Below are positions 1 through 7,010 of a DNA stretch of 11,833 nucleotides, one piece after another (the stretch's first letter is position 1; every line of letters starts with the position of its first letter). The notes under the pieces were generated by a model. It did not search any database, was not told the DNA's origin, and saw only the letters and a program-made list of their open reading frames with translations. The DNA is taken from the NCBI GenBank assembly GCA_001805005.1, contig MHDO01000111.1, forward strand, positions 1 through 11,833. The letters are read 5' to 3'. Made by a program: the position numbers and the translations under genes. The stretch is from Nitrospinae bacterium RIFCSPLOWO2_12_39_16 (lineage in GTDB: Bacteria > Nitrospinota > Nitrospinia > UBA9942).

Positions 1-1
1 A

Positions 2-157
2 AAGATTGCAAGAGAGACAAGGGATAGAGGACTTATAATAAGACCTATAGGAAATATCGTTATACTCGTCCCGCCATTGAGCAGCACTAAGGATGAAATT
101 CACAGGATGGTGGAAATTATATACGAATCTGTAAAGCTTGTCACATGCGAAAATTAA
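2..157 (+). CDS. bioA: BioA-like aminotransferase, C-terminal end (5' truncated by window edge)
   Basis: Only the last 51 residues are present, open from the window edge to a TAA stop. They read as the small C-terminal domain of a fold-type I PLP aminotransferase: a basic helix, then RGLIIRPIGNIVILVPPLS, then a closing amphipathic helix (STKDEIHRMVEII). The arrangement 'R-G-hydrophobic-R-P-x-G-x-hydrophobic...PPL' followed by a 'T-x-x-E-hydrophobic' helix is typical of BioA, which aminates 7-keto-8-aminopelargonate in biotin synthesis. Other class III aminotransferases share a similar tail, and the PLP lysine lies outside the window, so the substrate cannot be proved. The 3' end overlaps the next small ORF by 13 nt, suggesting a shared transcript. 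Confidence 0.68.
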   Translation, partial: KIARETRDRGLIIRPIGNIVILVPPLSSTKDEIHRMVEIIYESVKLVTCEN

Positions 158-288
158 AAATAAGAAAGACCTGGGGAATAAAGCCTGTCCAGAAACCACA
201 CTCTACCAAGAAGGGAAAGAAGGGGTACAGCAGAAAGTCTGAAAAGAAAAAGATAAAAAAAGTAATTAAAGAAATATATGCCAACTGA
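145..288 (+). CDS. small very basic protein (47 aa), unknown function
   Basis: An uninterrupted 47-codon ORF (ATG to TGA). It begins MRKLKIRKTWGIKPVQK, carries several Lys-Lys clusters and a GYSRKSEKKK segment, and ends in a lysine-rich helix. Lys and Arg make up well over a third of the residues, with few acidic residues and no membrane segment, so nucleic-acid or ribosome binding is plausible but only inferred. It overlaps the upstream bioA end by 13 nt and the downstream thioesterase start by 11 nt. It thus fills the whole space between them, which favours a real, translationally coupled gene. No convincing Shine-Dalgarno precedes the ATG. The W-x-x-x-P spacing followed by S-x-K/R-K and Y-S-R-K looks like a small conserved protein, but I cannot name the family. 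A chance ORF in an A-rich spacer is the alternative. Confidence 0.5.
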   Translation: MRKLKIRKTWGIKPVQKPHSTKKGKKGYSRKSEKKKIKKVIKEIYAN

Positions 289-679
289 ATTAATTCTCCG
301 TCCGATTTATGCCGATACTGATGCTGAGGGTGTCGTTTATTATGCTGTTTATCTTGAATGGATGGAGAAGGGCAGGACAGAACTTATTCGTGACACCGGA
401 TATACTGTTGCTGATTTTAAAAAGGAGGGAATTATATTTGCTGTACGCCGTGCAGAAATTGATTACCATGCCCCGGCAAGATATGACGAAGTAATTTCAA
501 TAAAAACAAAAATTACTGAAATTAAAGGTGCTACTATTACCTTTGAGCATGAAATTATTAATAAAGAGACCGAACAGCTTCTTGTGGGTGGAAAAATATT
601 GCTGGTTGCCTTGAAAAGTGAATCTCTTAAGCCAATAAGGATACCTGAAAAATTAATTAAAGCCCTACATATCATCTGA
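278..679 (+). CDS. YbgC/FadM-type hotdog-fold acyl-CoA thioesterase
   Basis: A 133-aa protein, the usual length for this family. The signature is near the N-terminus: YADTDAEGVVYYAVYLEW (residues 11-28), followed by ME-x-GR-x-ELIR. In YbgC/4-hydroxybenzoyl-CoA thioesterases the second Asp of the D-T-D motif (here Asp15) is the catalytic residue that hydrolyses acyl-CoA thioesters. Family members are cytosolic, and YbgC of Tol-Pal clusters has been linked to phospholipid metabolism. The Asn often found in 'YxNYL' is Val24 here; E. coli YbgC also varies near this position. The motif DYHAPARYDEVI (60-71) is the conserved second strand. The ATG overlaps the preceding basic ORF by 11 nt. The 3' end overlaps the convergent DUF3108 gene by 8 nt, leaving no room for a terminator. 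Physiological substrate unknown. Confidence 0.85.
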   Translation: MPTELILRPIYADTDAEGVVYYAVYLEWMEKGRTELIRDTGYTVADFKKEGIIFAVRRAEIDYHAPARYDEVISIKTKITEIKGATITFEHEIINKETEQLLVGGKILLVALKSESLKPIRIPEKLIKALHII

Positions 680-1442
680 TAGATGTAATCATTTTAACCC
701 CATTCATGCCTGTAATCTTCGCATATACAGAGCCTATTATGATCTTTGTCTTCACCTGAACAGGGATCTTCCTTTCATCATCTGTAAGCCAGATATATAA
801 ATCCCCCTTCCTCTTAAATATCCCTTCAAATTTAAGCAAGGGTTTAACAAGGACAGTATCAACCTCCCCAGAATATATCTTTATCCTCTCTTTCTTTAAG
901 ACATGCACCTCCACCTGCCAGTTCTTTTTATCTTCAAACACATCAATGACAACCTTTTCGCCCACCTTGAGATTTTTTGTCCTTAAATAATAAAGAGATG
1001 AAAAAGCATCCTGAACAGCAGAGGGAACTGAGACTATCTTAGGTTCATCCTTGTCTTTTATAAATGTAGCTTTATTGTCTATCTGGTTAAATATAGTTTC
1101 TACATCTCTTTTAGACTTGCCCTCACGCACTTTTAATTTGAAGCTCCATGGGAAAAAACCCTTGGTATCCATGAAGGTCTCTGCCATATCATCTACCTTA
1201 TAAAATTTAGAAAATAGCTCTGAGGAGTTTGCATAGTAGGCAATATGATACATCTCTCTCCCCTCCTTTATTATTTTATCCCTGACATGGAGTCTGCCTG
1301 TTCCAGCAGAGATACCAAACCAGCTTATCTCATATATAAGCTCCTCTCCTTCATTAAATGGCTGGCTGTCTGAGGCAGATGAAAATGAGGGGAAAAAAAA
1401 TAATAAGAACAGAGATACAACTATTAATAAGAGATTTGGCAT
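672..1442 (-). CDS. secreted DUF3108 family protein
   Basis: A 256-aa protein with a clear export signal: a hydrophobic stretch at residues 3-18 (LLLIVVSLFLLFFFPS) ends in a small-residue region (FSSASDS) suited to signal-peptidase cleavage near residue 23. The mature start, FNEGEELIYEISWFGISAG, is the hallmark opening of DUF3108. This is a beta-rich periplasmic domain in which 'GE-x-L-x-Y-x-hydrophobic-W-x-G-hydrophobic-x-AG' recurs. Later parts (KVGEKVVIDVFEDKK; LLKFEGIFKRKGDLYIWLTDDERKIPVQVK) also fit. Function is unknown; members are suspected envelope or lipid-binding proteins. It lies 64 nt downstream of the methyltransferase on the same strand and may be cotranscribed. The ribosome-binding site is weak: an AGGA almost touches the ATG. 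The 3' end overlaps the thioesterase gene. Confidence 0.82.
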   Translation of the reverse strand: MPNLLLIVVSLFLLFFFPSFSSASDSQPFNEGEELIYEISWFGISAGTGRLHVRDKIIKEGREMYHIAYYANSSELFSKFYKVDDMAETFMDTKGFFPWSFKLKVREGKSKRDVETIFNQIDNKATFIKDKDEPKIVSVPSAVQDAFSSLYYLRTKNLKVGEKVVIDVFEDKKNWQVEVHVLKKERIKIYSGEVDTVLVKPLLKFEGIFKRKGDLYIWLTDDERKIPVQVKTKIIIGSVYAKITGMNGVKMITSIR

Positions 1443-1506
1443 GTCCTGTAAATAGAGAAATGTAAAAGGGGAATCGGTCTATAATTAATATGTGGACCAG
1501 TAATGC

Positions 1507-2133
1507 TCAGCAAACCTTGTTATTATTGGCAAATACTACGTTCCAAAGGTCAAACTTTTTTAATTTGTATCTCTGGTCTACTTCAAGATCGGCACTGTCT
1601 ATCAGGTCATCCAATGACAGGTCAGACCGCCATCCGATTTTACAGCAGATTGGATTTATATATTCTTCAATCTTTGCAATAAATTTATTGTTACTCTGAA
1701 AATGGTTTACAATTACAATATTTCCTGTTTTTTTACAGACCCTCTTCATCTCCGATATAACCTTCACAGGGTCAGGGACAACACTTATTACAAAAGTCGC
1801 TATTACATGGTCAAATGTATCGTCGTCAAATTCTAAATTTGACGCATCCATTTCCCTGAGCGAAACATGAGTGAGATTCTGCTTATTAACTTTTTCCCGC
1901 GCCTTCTTTAACATCTCCCGTGAAAGGTCTATCCCTGTAACTTCACAATGATTCGGATATAATGGAAGGGACAACCCTGTTCCAACCCCAACATCCAACA
2001 CCTTATCACCATGTATTATGTTCATTGAGTTTATTACATGACGCTGCCTCGGATAAAAAAATTGCTTAAATATTACATCATATACATTGGAGTAACCTGC
2101 ATAGATTTTTTTAATACTTTCCACATGAAGCAT
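1507..2133 (-). CDS. pmtA: SAM-dependent methyltransferase, PmtA-type phosphatidylethanolamine N-methyltransferase-like
   Basis: A 208-aa class I methyltransferase. SAM-binding motif I is VLDVGVGTGLSLPLYP (residues 45-60), the acidic post-I residue is Asp69 in VTGIDLS, motif II/III is EMDASNLEFDDDTFD, and VISVVPDPVKVISEMKRV follows. The 'GVGTGLSLPLYP' string, an N-terminal 'I-x-x-x-Y-x-x-Y-s-x-x-Y-D', a C-terminal VNHF and GWRSDL match the bacterial PmtA family, which methylates phosphatidylethanolamine towards phosphatidylcholine at the inner membrane face. This is a family-level call. A perfect AGGAGG (complement of 2141-2146) precedes the ATG by 7 nt. Two overlapping palindromes lie just upstream. 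DUF3108 follows on the same strand. A UbiE-like or other small-molecule methyltransferase is the main alternative. Confidence 0.78.
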   Translation of the reverse strand: MLHVESIKKIYAGYSNVYDVIFKQFFYPRQRHVINSMNIIHGDKVLDVGVGTGLSLPLYPNHCEVTGIDLSREMLKKAREKVNKQNLTHVSLREMDASNLEFDDDTFDHVIATFVISVVPDPVKVISEMKRVCKKTGNIVIVNHFQSNNKFIAKIEEYINPICCKIGWRSDLSLDDLIDSADLEVDQRYKLKKFDLWNVVFANNNKVC

Positions 2134-2157
2134 AGCGCAACCTCCTTTCAGGTAACT

Positions 2158-2199
2158 TCTATTAAATTGAATTTAATAGATTTTATCTGTAAAATCTAT
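2158..2199. promoter_or_regulatory. two overlapping AT-rich palindromes, candidate operator upstream of the methyltransferase gene
   Basis: Palindrome 1 (2158-2180) has perfect 11-bp arms TCTATTAAATT and AATTTAATAGA around a single G. Palindrome 2 (2176-2199) has perfect 10-bp arms ATAGATTTTA and TAAAATCTAT around TCTG, and shares five bases with the first. Together they lie 25-66 nt upstream of the methyltransferase ATG, beyond its strong Shine-Dalgarno. This is where a promoter and repressor site, or a 5' leader hairpin, would sit. Perfect symmetry with little GC is more typical of a protein-binding operator than of a terminator. The regulator is not identifiable here. Confidence 0.45.
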
Positions 2200-2229
2200 C
2201 AGAAAACATCCTGATTTGCAAATAAAAAC

Positions 2230-2370
2230 TTAATAAGGCATTATTATTTTGGCATATTCTTTTTCAAAACCTTCACCATTTCTATCTTGAATGAAAATAT
2301 AGTTTACTGTATCATATCTGTATCCTCTCTGAAATAAGTTCAGGGCAAACCCTGGATATTCTGGTTTCAC
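2230..2370 (-). CDS. possible small ORF or gene remnant (46 aa), unknown
   Basis: In the 381-nt gap between the methyltransferase and the glycosyltransferase remnant, the minus strand holds a 46-codon frame with a GTG start. Its composition is protein-like and rich in Tyr and Phe (PEYPGFALNLFQRGYRYD, then FIQDRNGEGFEKEYAK). There is no Shine-Dalgarno and a stop lies two codons before the GTG. The overlapping frame immediately upstream opens with an ATG and MDKWFQVMYTVK, so this could be the frameshifted tail of a decayed gene. I recognise no family. The rest of the gap holds only the palindromes and AT-rich sequence. Confidence 0.18.
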   Translation of the reverse strand: MKPEYPGFALNLFQRGYRYDTVNYIFIQDRNGEGFEKEYAKIIMPY

Positions 2371-2514
2371 TTTTTACAGTATACATCACCTGAAACCATT
2401 TATCCATAAGTGCATTTCTCTTTTTGGGCTGCCTCTAAATTGGGAGTGGAAAAGGATATATTAGAACTTGCAAATACATTCTTGTCGGAAAATGAGAGTT
2501 ATCCAAAAGGATAT

Positions 2515-3098
2515 ATGAGGGTAGCAATAGTTCATGACTGGCTTACAGGAATGAGGGGAGGAGAAAAATGCCTTGAGGTATTCTGCGAACTCTTTCCAGA
2601 TGCCGACCTTTACACACTGATACATACAAATGGTTCTGTCACAAAAATAGGAGAATTGCAAGGCAAAATATAGAATTTCTGGGATGGCAGGATGATAATA
2701 CCTTAAAGGAGTATTATTCCAAATACAAGGCACTTATTTTTCCCGGAGAGGAGGACTTTGGAATTGTCCCTGTTGAGGCAATGGCATCCGGAAGACCAGT
2801 TATCGCCTATGGCAAGGGGGGTGCCCTTGAAACAGTGATTCCACTTAATCATAAGTCAGAAGGAAAACCTACTGGTATATTTTTTTATGAACAAACGCCG
2901 GAGGCATTGATAGGGGCGGTTAAATATTTTGAAAAAAATCAAGAAAAATTTGATAAGAATGTTGTCAGAAATCATGCTATGCGATTTGATAGAAAAATTT
3001 TTAAAGAAAAAATCAGAAATTATATAATTGAGAAATATGAAGATTATCAGAGAAGCTTAAAAAAACAAAGACCTGACTTAGCCATAGATTCACACTGA
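2515..3098 (+). pseudogene. family-4 glycosyltransferase remnant with internal deletion and frame change
   Basis: Two pieces of one GT4 enzyme lie head to tail. The first (2515 to about 2650) starts MRVAIVHDWLTGMRGGEKCLE and runs through FPDADLYTLIH, the standard first ~45 residues of this family. The second, in another frame from about 2649, reads RRIARQNIEFLGWQDD, then the donor-binding block FPGEEDFGIVPVEAMASGRP with the E-x7-E pattern, then AYGKGGALETV and a helical tail. Intact relatives are about 370-390 residues. Here the roughly 180-200 residues between the pieces are absent and the frames do not match, so the first piece stops at 2671-2673. An AAAGGA lies just before the ATG at 2515. 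A longer in-frame start at GTG 2410 exists, but the extra residues do not belong to this family. The last codons run into an inverted repeat. A protein without the acceptor domain cannot be active. Confidence 0.83.
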
Positions 3099-3147
3099 CT
3101 AAAAAAGAATAAAATTATTTTAAAAGTCTGTGTAAGTCTGTGGCAAA
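3078..3147. repeat. imperfect inverted repeat, CCACAGA-type element
   Basis: The arms 3078-3100 and 3125-3147 are inverted copies matching at 18 of 23 positions, separated by an AT-rich spacer. The right arm, read on the minus strand, is GCCACAGACTTACACAGACT. It closely resembles the inner arm of the element after gmd (CCACAGATTACACAGATT, from 11286), so the two belong to one dispersed family. The left arm supplies the last codons and stop of the glycosyltransferase remnant (AIDSH-stop). Confidence 0.7.
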
Positions 3148-3163
3148 TTTTTTATAATTTAAG

Positions 3164-4564
3164 ATGCTAAAAAAACATGCCCAGTTTTTTGAAAATATCC
3201 TTTTCTTCACCGACCTTGTCGTAATAGGATTTTCATGGTTCCTTTCCTATTACATACGCTTCTACAGTGGGCTATTGCCTATAGAAAAGGGAATTCCACC
3301 ATTTATCATCTACTTTTATCTCATTATTCCCATACTCTTTGTCTGGAGCTTTGTCTTTAAATCATTTGGCCTTTATCGCCCCAAGAGAACATCATCTTAC
3401 ATAAGCGAACTCTTTGATATTGTTAAGGCATGCTCCTTTTCAGTTCTTGTCCTGATTTCTATTACTTTTTTCTTTAGACAGTATGAGTATTCCCGTCTTT
3501 TATTTTTAACCTTTTTCTTAATGACAGTTTCTGCCCTTGCAATGGAGAGGGTTGCATTCAGGGAAACCTTGAGATACTTAAGAAGGAAAGGCTATAATCT
3601 CAGGTATGCCCTTATAGCAGGGACAGGGGAGTTAGCAGAGGATGTATTAAAAAGGATTGAACTGCATCCTGATCTTGGAATTAAAGTTACGGGTTTTTTA
3701 TCTAACCCAGAATCCCCAATCCAGAATTCCAAAGTTTATGGGATCCCTGTTATTGGATCTTACAGGGATATACGAAAAATAATATCGGAAAAAGATATTG
3801 ACCAGATTATCATAGCCCTGCCCGTGGAGCAGCATGCCCTTACAGTAGAATTATTAAAAGAGATTGGAAATGAGATGATTGATATAAAAGTAGTTCCTGA
3901 TATATGCGAGTTTATAACATTAAGAGGTGGGATAGATGAACTGGACGGTCTTCCAATCATCAGCCTTCAGGATACTCCGTTATACGGCTGGAATATTGTT
4001 ATAAAGAGGGGAGCAGATATAATATTTTCAATAGCAATATTGATTATTTCATCTCCTTTAATGATTTTAATAGCCCTTTTGATTAAAATTACATCTATCG
4101 GACCCATATTTTACAAACAGGAAAGGATGGGAATGGATGGAACAAGATTTTTTGTATATAAATTCCGTACTATGATAGCAAATGCTGAAGAAAGGACAGG
4201 TCCTGTATGGGCAAAAGAGGGGGATGAGAGAAGGACTGATGTTGGCACATTATTAAGAAGAATGAATCTTGATGAACTGCCTCAGCTTTTTAATGTATTA
4301 AAAGGGGATATGAGTATTGTTGGACCAAGGCCTGAGAGGCCTGTATTTGTAGAGCAATTCAGGAAATCCATACCGCAATATATGCTCAGGCATAAGATGA
4401 AGGCGGGTATAACAGGGTGGGCGCAGGTAAACGGCTGGAGGGGAAATACATCAATAGAAAAGAGGATTGAATATGATTTATACTACATTGAAAACTGGTC
4501 ACTGCTGTTTGATATTAAAATTATCCTGATGACTGTGTGGAAGGGGTTTAAAAATGCCTATTAA
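3164..4564 (+). CDS. polyprenyl-phosphate hexose-1-phosphate transferase (WcaJ-like initiating transferase)
   Basis: A 466-aa inner-membrane enzyme that starts a surface polysaccharide by moving hexose-1-phosphate, probably from UDP-glucose, to undecaprenyl phosphate. Four hydrophobic segments lie at about residues 10-32, 47-66, 85-104 and 108-127. A Rossmann-like domain with IAGTGELAEDVL (151-162) follows. The C-terminal bacterial sugar-transferase domain begins KRGADIIFS (281-289) and has a membrane-dipping stretch (285-308), KFRTM (333-337), NLDELPQL (368-375, with the conserved Asp-Glu pair) and SIVGPRPERP (384-393). The ending GWRGNTSIEKRIEYDLYYI is typical of the WcaJ/glucose group. Length fits the family. 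No clear Shine-Dalgarno is seen. The 3' end overlaps kdsB by 11 nt, implying coupled translation. Sugar specificity (glucose versus galactose or N-acetylhexosamine) is inferred. Confidence 0.9.
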   Translation: MLKKHAQFFENILFFTDLVVIGFSWFLSYYIRFYSGLLPIEKGIPPFIIYFYLIIPILFVWSFVFKSFGLYRPKRTSSYISELFDIVKACSFSVLVLISITFFFRQYEYSRLLFLTFFLMTVSALAMERVAFRETLRYLRRKGYNLRYALIAGTGELAEDVLKRIELHPDLGIKVTGFLSNPESPIQNSKVYGIPVIGSYRDIRKIISEKDIDQIIIALPVEQHALTVELLKEIGNEMIDIKVVPDICEFITLRGGIDELDGLPIISLQDTPLYGWNIVIKRGADIIFSIAILIISSPLMILIALLIKITSIGPIFYKQERMGMDGTRFFVYKFRTMIANAEERTGPVWAKEGDERRTDVGTLLRRMNLDELPQLFNVLKGDMSIVGPRPERPVFVEQFRKSIPQYMLRHKMKAGITGWAQVNGWRGNTSIEKRIEYDLYYIENWSLLFDIKIILMTVWKGFKNAY

Positions 4565-5336
4565 TCTAAATGCAATAGCCATCATCCCTGCCAGATACGC
4601 ATCAATCAGATTTCCAGGCAAACCACTTGCACTGATAAATGGGAAACCCTTGATACATCATGTTTGGGAAAGTGTATCCATGTCAAAATCTCTCAAGAGG
4701 ATTATTGTTGCAACTGACGATGAGAGAATATTCAAGGCTGTTAGAGAATTTGGCGGGGAGGGATGGATGACCTCGTCAAGTCATGCTACAGGGACAGATA
4801 GAATTTCAGAGGTTGCAAAAAATATTGAGGCGGATATAATAGTAAATGTCCAGGGGGATGAACCATTGATAGAACCGAAGATAATTGATATGGCAGTTGA
4901 ACCATTTCGGGGCACCCAAACTGAATTTGGGTCGCCCGAACTACAGATGGGGACAGTCTGCACAGAGATAAAAAGCAAGGATGAGCTTAACAATCCAAAT
5001 ATTGTAAAGGTAGTGACTGATTGTAACGGATTTGCCCTATATTTCTCCCGTTCCACTATACCATATAACAGGGATAATGATTCAAGGACTTCATATTATA
5101 AGCACATCGGGCTCTATGTCTATAGAAAGGATTTTCTTATTAAATTTTCTCAACTCCCTTCAACCCCTCTTGAAGAAATAGAAAAATTAGAACAACTCAG
5201 GGCATTAGAGCATGGGTATAAAATAAAAGTCATAAAGACAAAATATAACTCAATTGGTGTTGATACACCTGAGGATATAGAAAAAGTAAGAAAAATTATA
5301 AATTCTAAATCTCAAACTCTAAACAATATCAAATGA
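4554..5336 (+). CDS. kdsB: CMP-KDO synthetase (3-deoxy-manno-octulosonate cytidylyltransferase)
   Basis: KdsB couples CTP with KDO to give CMP-KDO, the activated sugar used by KDO transferases in LPS inner-core synthesis in the cytoplasm. Family motifs occur in order: IPARYASIRFPGKPL (11-25, nucleotide binding), VATDDERI (52-59), HATGTDR (77-83), NVQGDEPLI (98-106, metal and CTP binding), SRSTIPY (165-171), KHIGLYVY (183-190) and GVDTPEDIEKV (245-255). At 260 aa it is slightly longer than usual. The last ~10 residues (SKSQTLNNIK) are encoded by the inverted-repeat element downstream, not by family sequence. It overlaps the preceding transferase gene by 11 nt and lies 69 nt before pyrG, which makes its co-substrate. 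Confidence 0.96.
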   Translation: MPINLNAIAIIPARYASIRFPGKPLALINGKPLIHHVWESVSMSKSLKRIIVATDDERIFKAVREFGGEGWMTSSSHATGTDRISEVAKNIEADIIVNVQGDEPLIEPKIIDMAVEPFRGTQTEFGSPELQMGTVCTEIKSKDELNNPNIVKVVTDCNGFALYFSRSTIPYNRDNDSRTSYYKHIGLYVYRKDFLIKFSQLPSTPLEEIEKLEQLRALEHGYKIKVIKTKYNSIGVDTPEDIEKVRKIINSKSQTLNNIK

Positions 5337-5388
5337 CCAAAATCTAAAATTATAAAAATTTGAAGAATTTTGATTATTTTAGAATTTA
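5299..5388. repeat. AT-rich inverted repeat at the 3' end of kdsB (AATTCTAAATC family)
   Basis: Perfect 11-bp outer arms, TAAATTCTAAA (5299-5309) and its complement (5378-5388), enclose AT-rich sequence. Positions 5301-5342 match 11233-11274 after gmd at 37 of 42 bases, so this is a dispersed element. It starts inside kdsB, provides its final codons and stop, and fills nearly all of the 69-nt gap to pyrG. It has no GC-rich stem, so an efficient intrinsic terminator is unlikely. Confidence 0.72.
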
Positions 5389-5405
5389 ACACTTTAATTT
5401 AATAT

Positions 5406-7010
5406 ATGAACAAAACAAAATACATCTTTGTTACAGGTGGTGTTTTATCCTCACTTGGAAAGGGACTTGCCTCTGCCTCAATTGGCGCCATTCTTGAGGC
5501 GAGAGGGCTTAAAGTTACCCTCTTAAAGATGGACCCCTATATAAACGTTGACCCCGGCACAATGAATCCCTATCAACATGGTGAGGTCTTTGTTACTGAT
5601 GATGGTGCAGAGACAGACCTTGACCTCGGACATTATGAGAGATTTATCAGTACAACCATGTCAAAGGCAAACAATGTTACAACCGGCAAGATATATAAAT
5701 CTGTAATAGACAAAGAAAGGAGAGGCGATTACCTTGGGGGAACTGTTCAGGTAATTCCCCACATAACTGATGAGATTAAAAAATGTTTTTTAGCTGTAAA
5801 AGATAATTTTGATATTGTTATCTGTGAAATAGGTGGGACAGTGGGAGATATTGAGAGCCTGCCATTCCTTGAGGCAATAAGGCAGTTCAGGTTTGATAGG
5901 GGGAGGGATAATGTCCTCTATATTCATCTAACACTTGTCCCCTATGTCAAAACCGCAGATGAGCTTAAGACAAAACCGACACAACACAGTGTAAAGGAAT
6001 TGAGGGAGATAGGTATTCAGCCTGATATACTGTTGTGCCGAACAGAAAGATCTCTATCAGACGACTTGAAGAAGAAGATTGCGCTATTTTGTAATATAGA
6101 TAAGGAGTCTGTTATCACAGCAAGGGATGTAGAAAACATCTATGAAGTTCCAATGGCACTCCATCAGGAGGGACTTGATAACATTATCGCAAATCTATTA
6201 CACCTTGATACTAAACAGCCCGACCTATCGCTTTGGGAAAAGATTTTAAAAAGGATAAAGGAGCCTTTAGATTCTGTTAATATTGCAATTGTAGGCAAAT
6301 ATGTGGAATTAAAGGAGTCATATAAAAGCCTCTATGAGGCATTATCCCACGGCGGAATAGAGAATGAGGTAAAGGTAAATCTTGAATGGATTGACGCAGA
6401 AGATATAGAAAAAAAGGGGGTCTCAGATTTATTTAAAAACTCTGACGGCATCCTAATCCCAGGCGGTTTTGGAAACAGGGGTGTGGAGGGGAAGATTACA
6501 GCTATAAAATATGCAAGGGAAAACAAAATACCATTCTTCGGTATATGCCTTGGCATGCAGTGTGCGGTAATTGAATTTGCAAGAAATATATGCGGGCTTA
6601 CAGATGCAAACAGTTCTGAATTTAGCCAATCCACAGCACATCCGGTAATAGATATACTCCCCGATCAAAATAATCTTGTATATAAAGGCGGGACTATGAG
6701 GCTCGGTGCTTATAGATGTCAGCTGAGAAAGGATTCCCTTGCCTTTAAGGCTTATGGGAAAAAAGAAATTTCCGAGAGGCACAGGCACAGATACGAGTTC
6801 AACAATAAATACAGAATGCAGATTGAAGAGGCAGGCTTAAAAATCAGCGGATTATCGCCAGAGGGAAATTTAGTTGAGATAATTGAGATAGACGATCATC
6901 CGTGGTTCCTCGCTGGGCAGTTTCATCCTGAATTTAAGTCGTCACCCAAAAATCCGCATCCGTTATTCAGGGAATTCATCAAGGCATCGCTAAATTATAA
7001 AAGGGCATGA
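5406..7010 (+). CDS. pyrG: CTP synthase (glutamine-hydrolysing)
   Basis: PyrG converts UTP, ATP and glutamine to CTP. At 534 aa it is full length. The synthetase domain opens KYIFVTGGVLSSLGKG (5-20, P-loop type), then KMDPYINVDPGTMNP (41-55), DLDLGHYERF, GGTVQVIPHIT and EIGGTVGDIES. The class I glutamine amidotransferase domain (about 293-530) has PGGFGNRG, the nucleophile Cys381 in FGICLGMQ, and the His507/Glu509 pair in GQFHPEF, so both activities look intact. MRLGAYRC and the YEFNNKYR segment are also typical. It lies between kdsB and kdsA, an arrangement known in many Gram-negatives and sensible because KdsB consumes CTP. The stop overlaps the kdsA start (ATGA). A strong ribosome-binding site is not evident; the AT-rich leader is mostly repeat-derived. 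Confidence 0.98.
   Translation: MNKTKYIFVTGGVLSSLGKGLASASIGAILEARGLKVTLLKMDPYINVDPGTMNPYQHGEVFVTDDGAETDLDLGHYERFISTTMSKANNVTTGKIYKSVIDKERRGDYLGGTVQVIPHITDEIKKCFLAVKDNFDIVICEIGGTVGDIESLPFLEAIRQFRFDRGRDNVLYIHLTLVPYVKTADELKTKPTQHSVKELREIGIQPDILLCRTERSLSDDLKKKIALFCNIDKESVITARDVENIYEVPMALHQEGLDNIIANLLHLDTKQPDLSLWEKILKRIKEPLDSVNIAIVGKYVELKESYKSLYEALSHGGIENEVKVNLEWIDAEDIEKKGVSDLFKNSDGILIPGGFGNRGVEGKITAIKYARENKIPFFGICLGMQCAVIEFARNICGLTDANSSEFSQSTAHPVIDILPDQNNLVYKGGTMRLGAYRCQLRKDSLAFKAYGKKEISERHRHRYEFNNKYRMQIEEAGLKISGLSPEGNLVEIIEIDDHPWFLAGQFHPEFKSSPKNPHPLFREFIKASLNYKRA

Noticed and set aside
2410..2514. An N-terminal extension of the glycosyltransferase from GTG 2410.
   Set aside because: The family protein clearly starts at MRVAIVHDW (ATG 2515). 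The added 35 residues do not resemble the family.
3153..3158. TATAAT as a -10 box for the hexose-1-phosphate transferase gene.
   Set aside because: It lies only about 5 nt from the ATG, has no recognisable -35 at 17 bp, and sits in the AT-rich edge of a repeat. A leaderless promoter cannot be excluded but is not supported.
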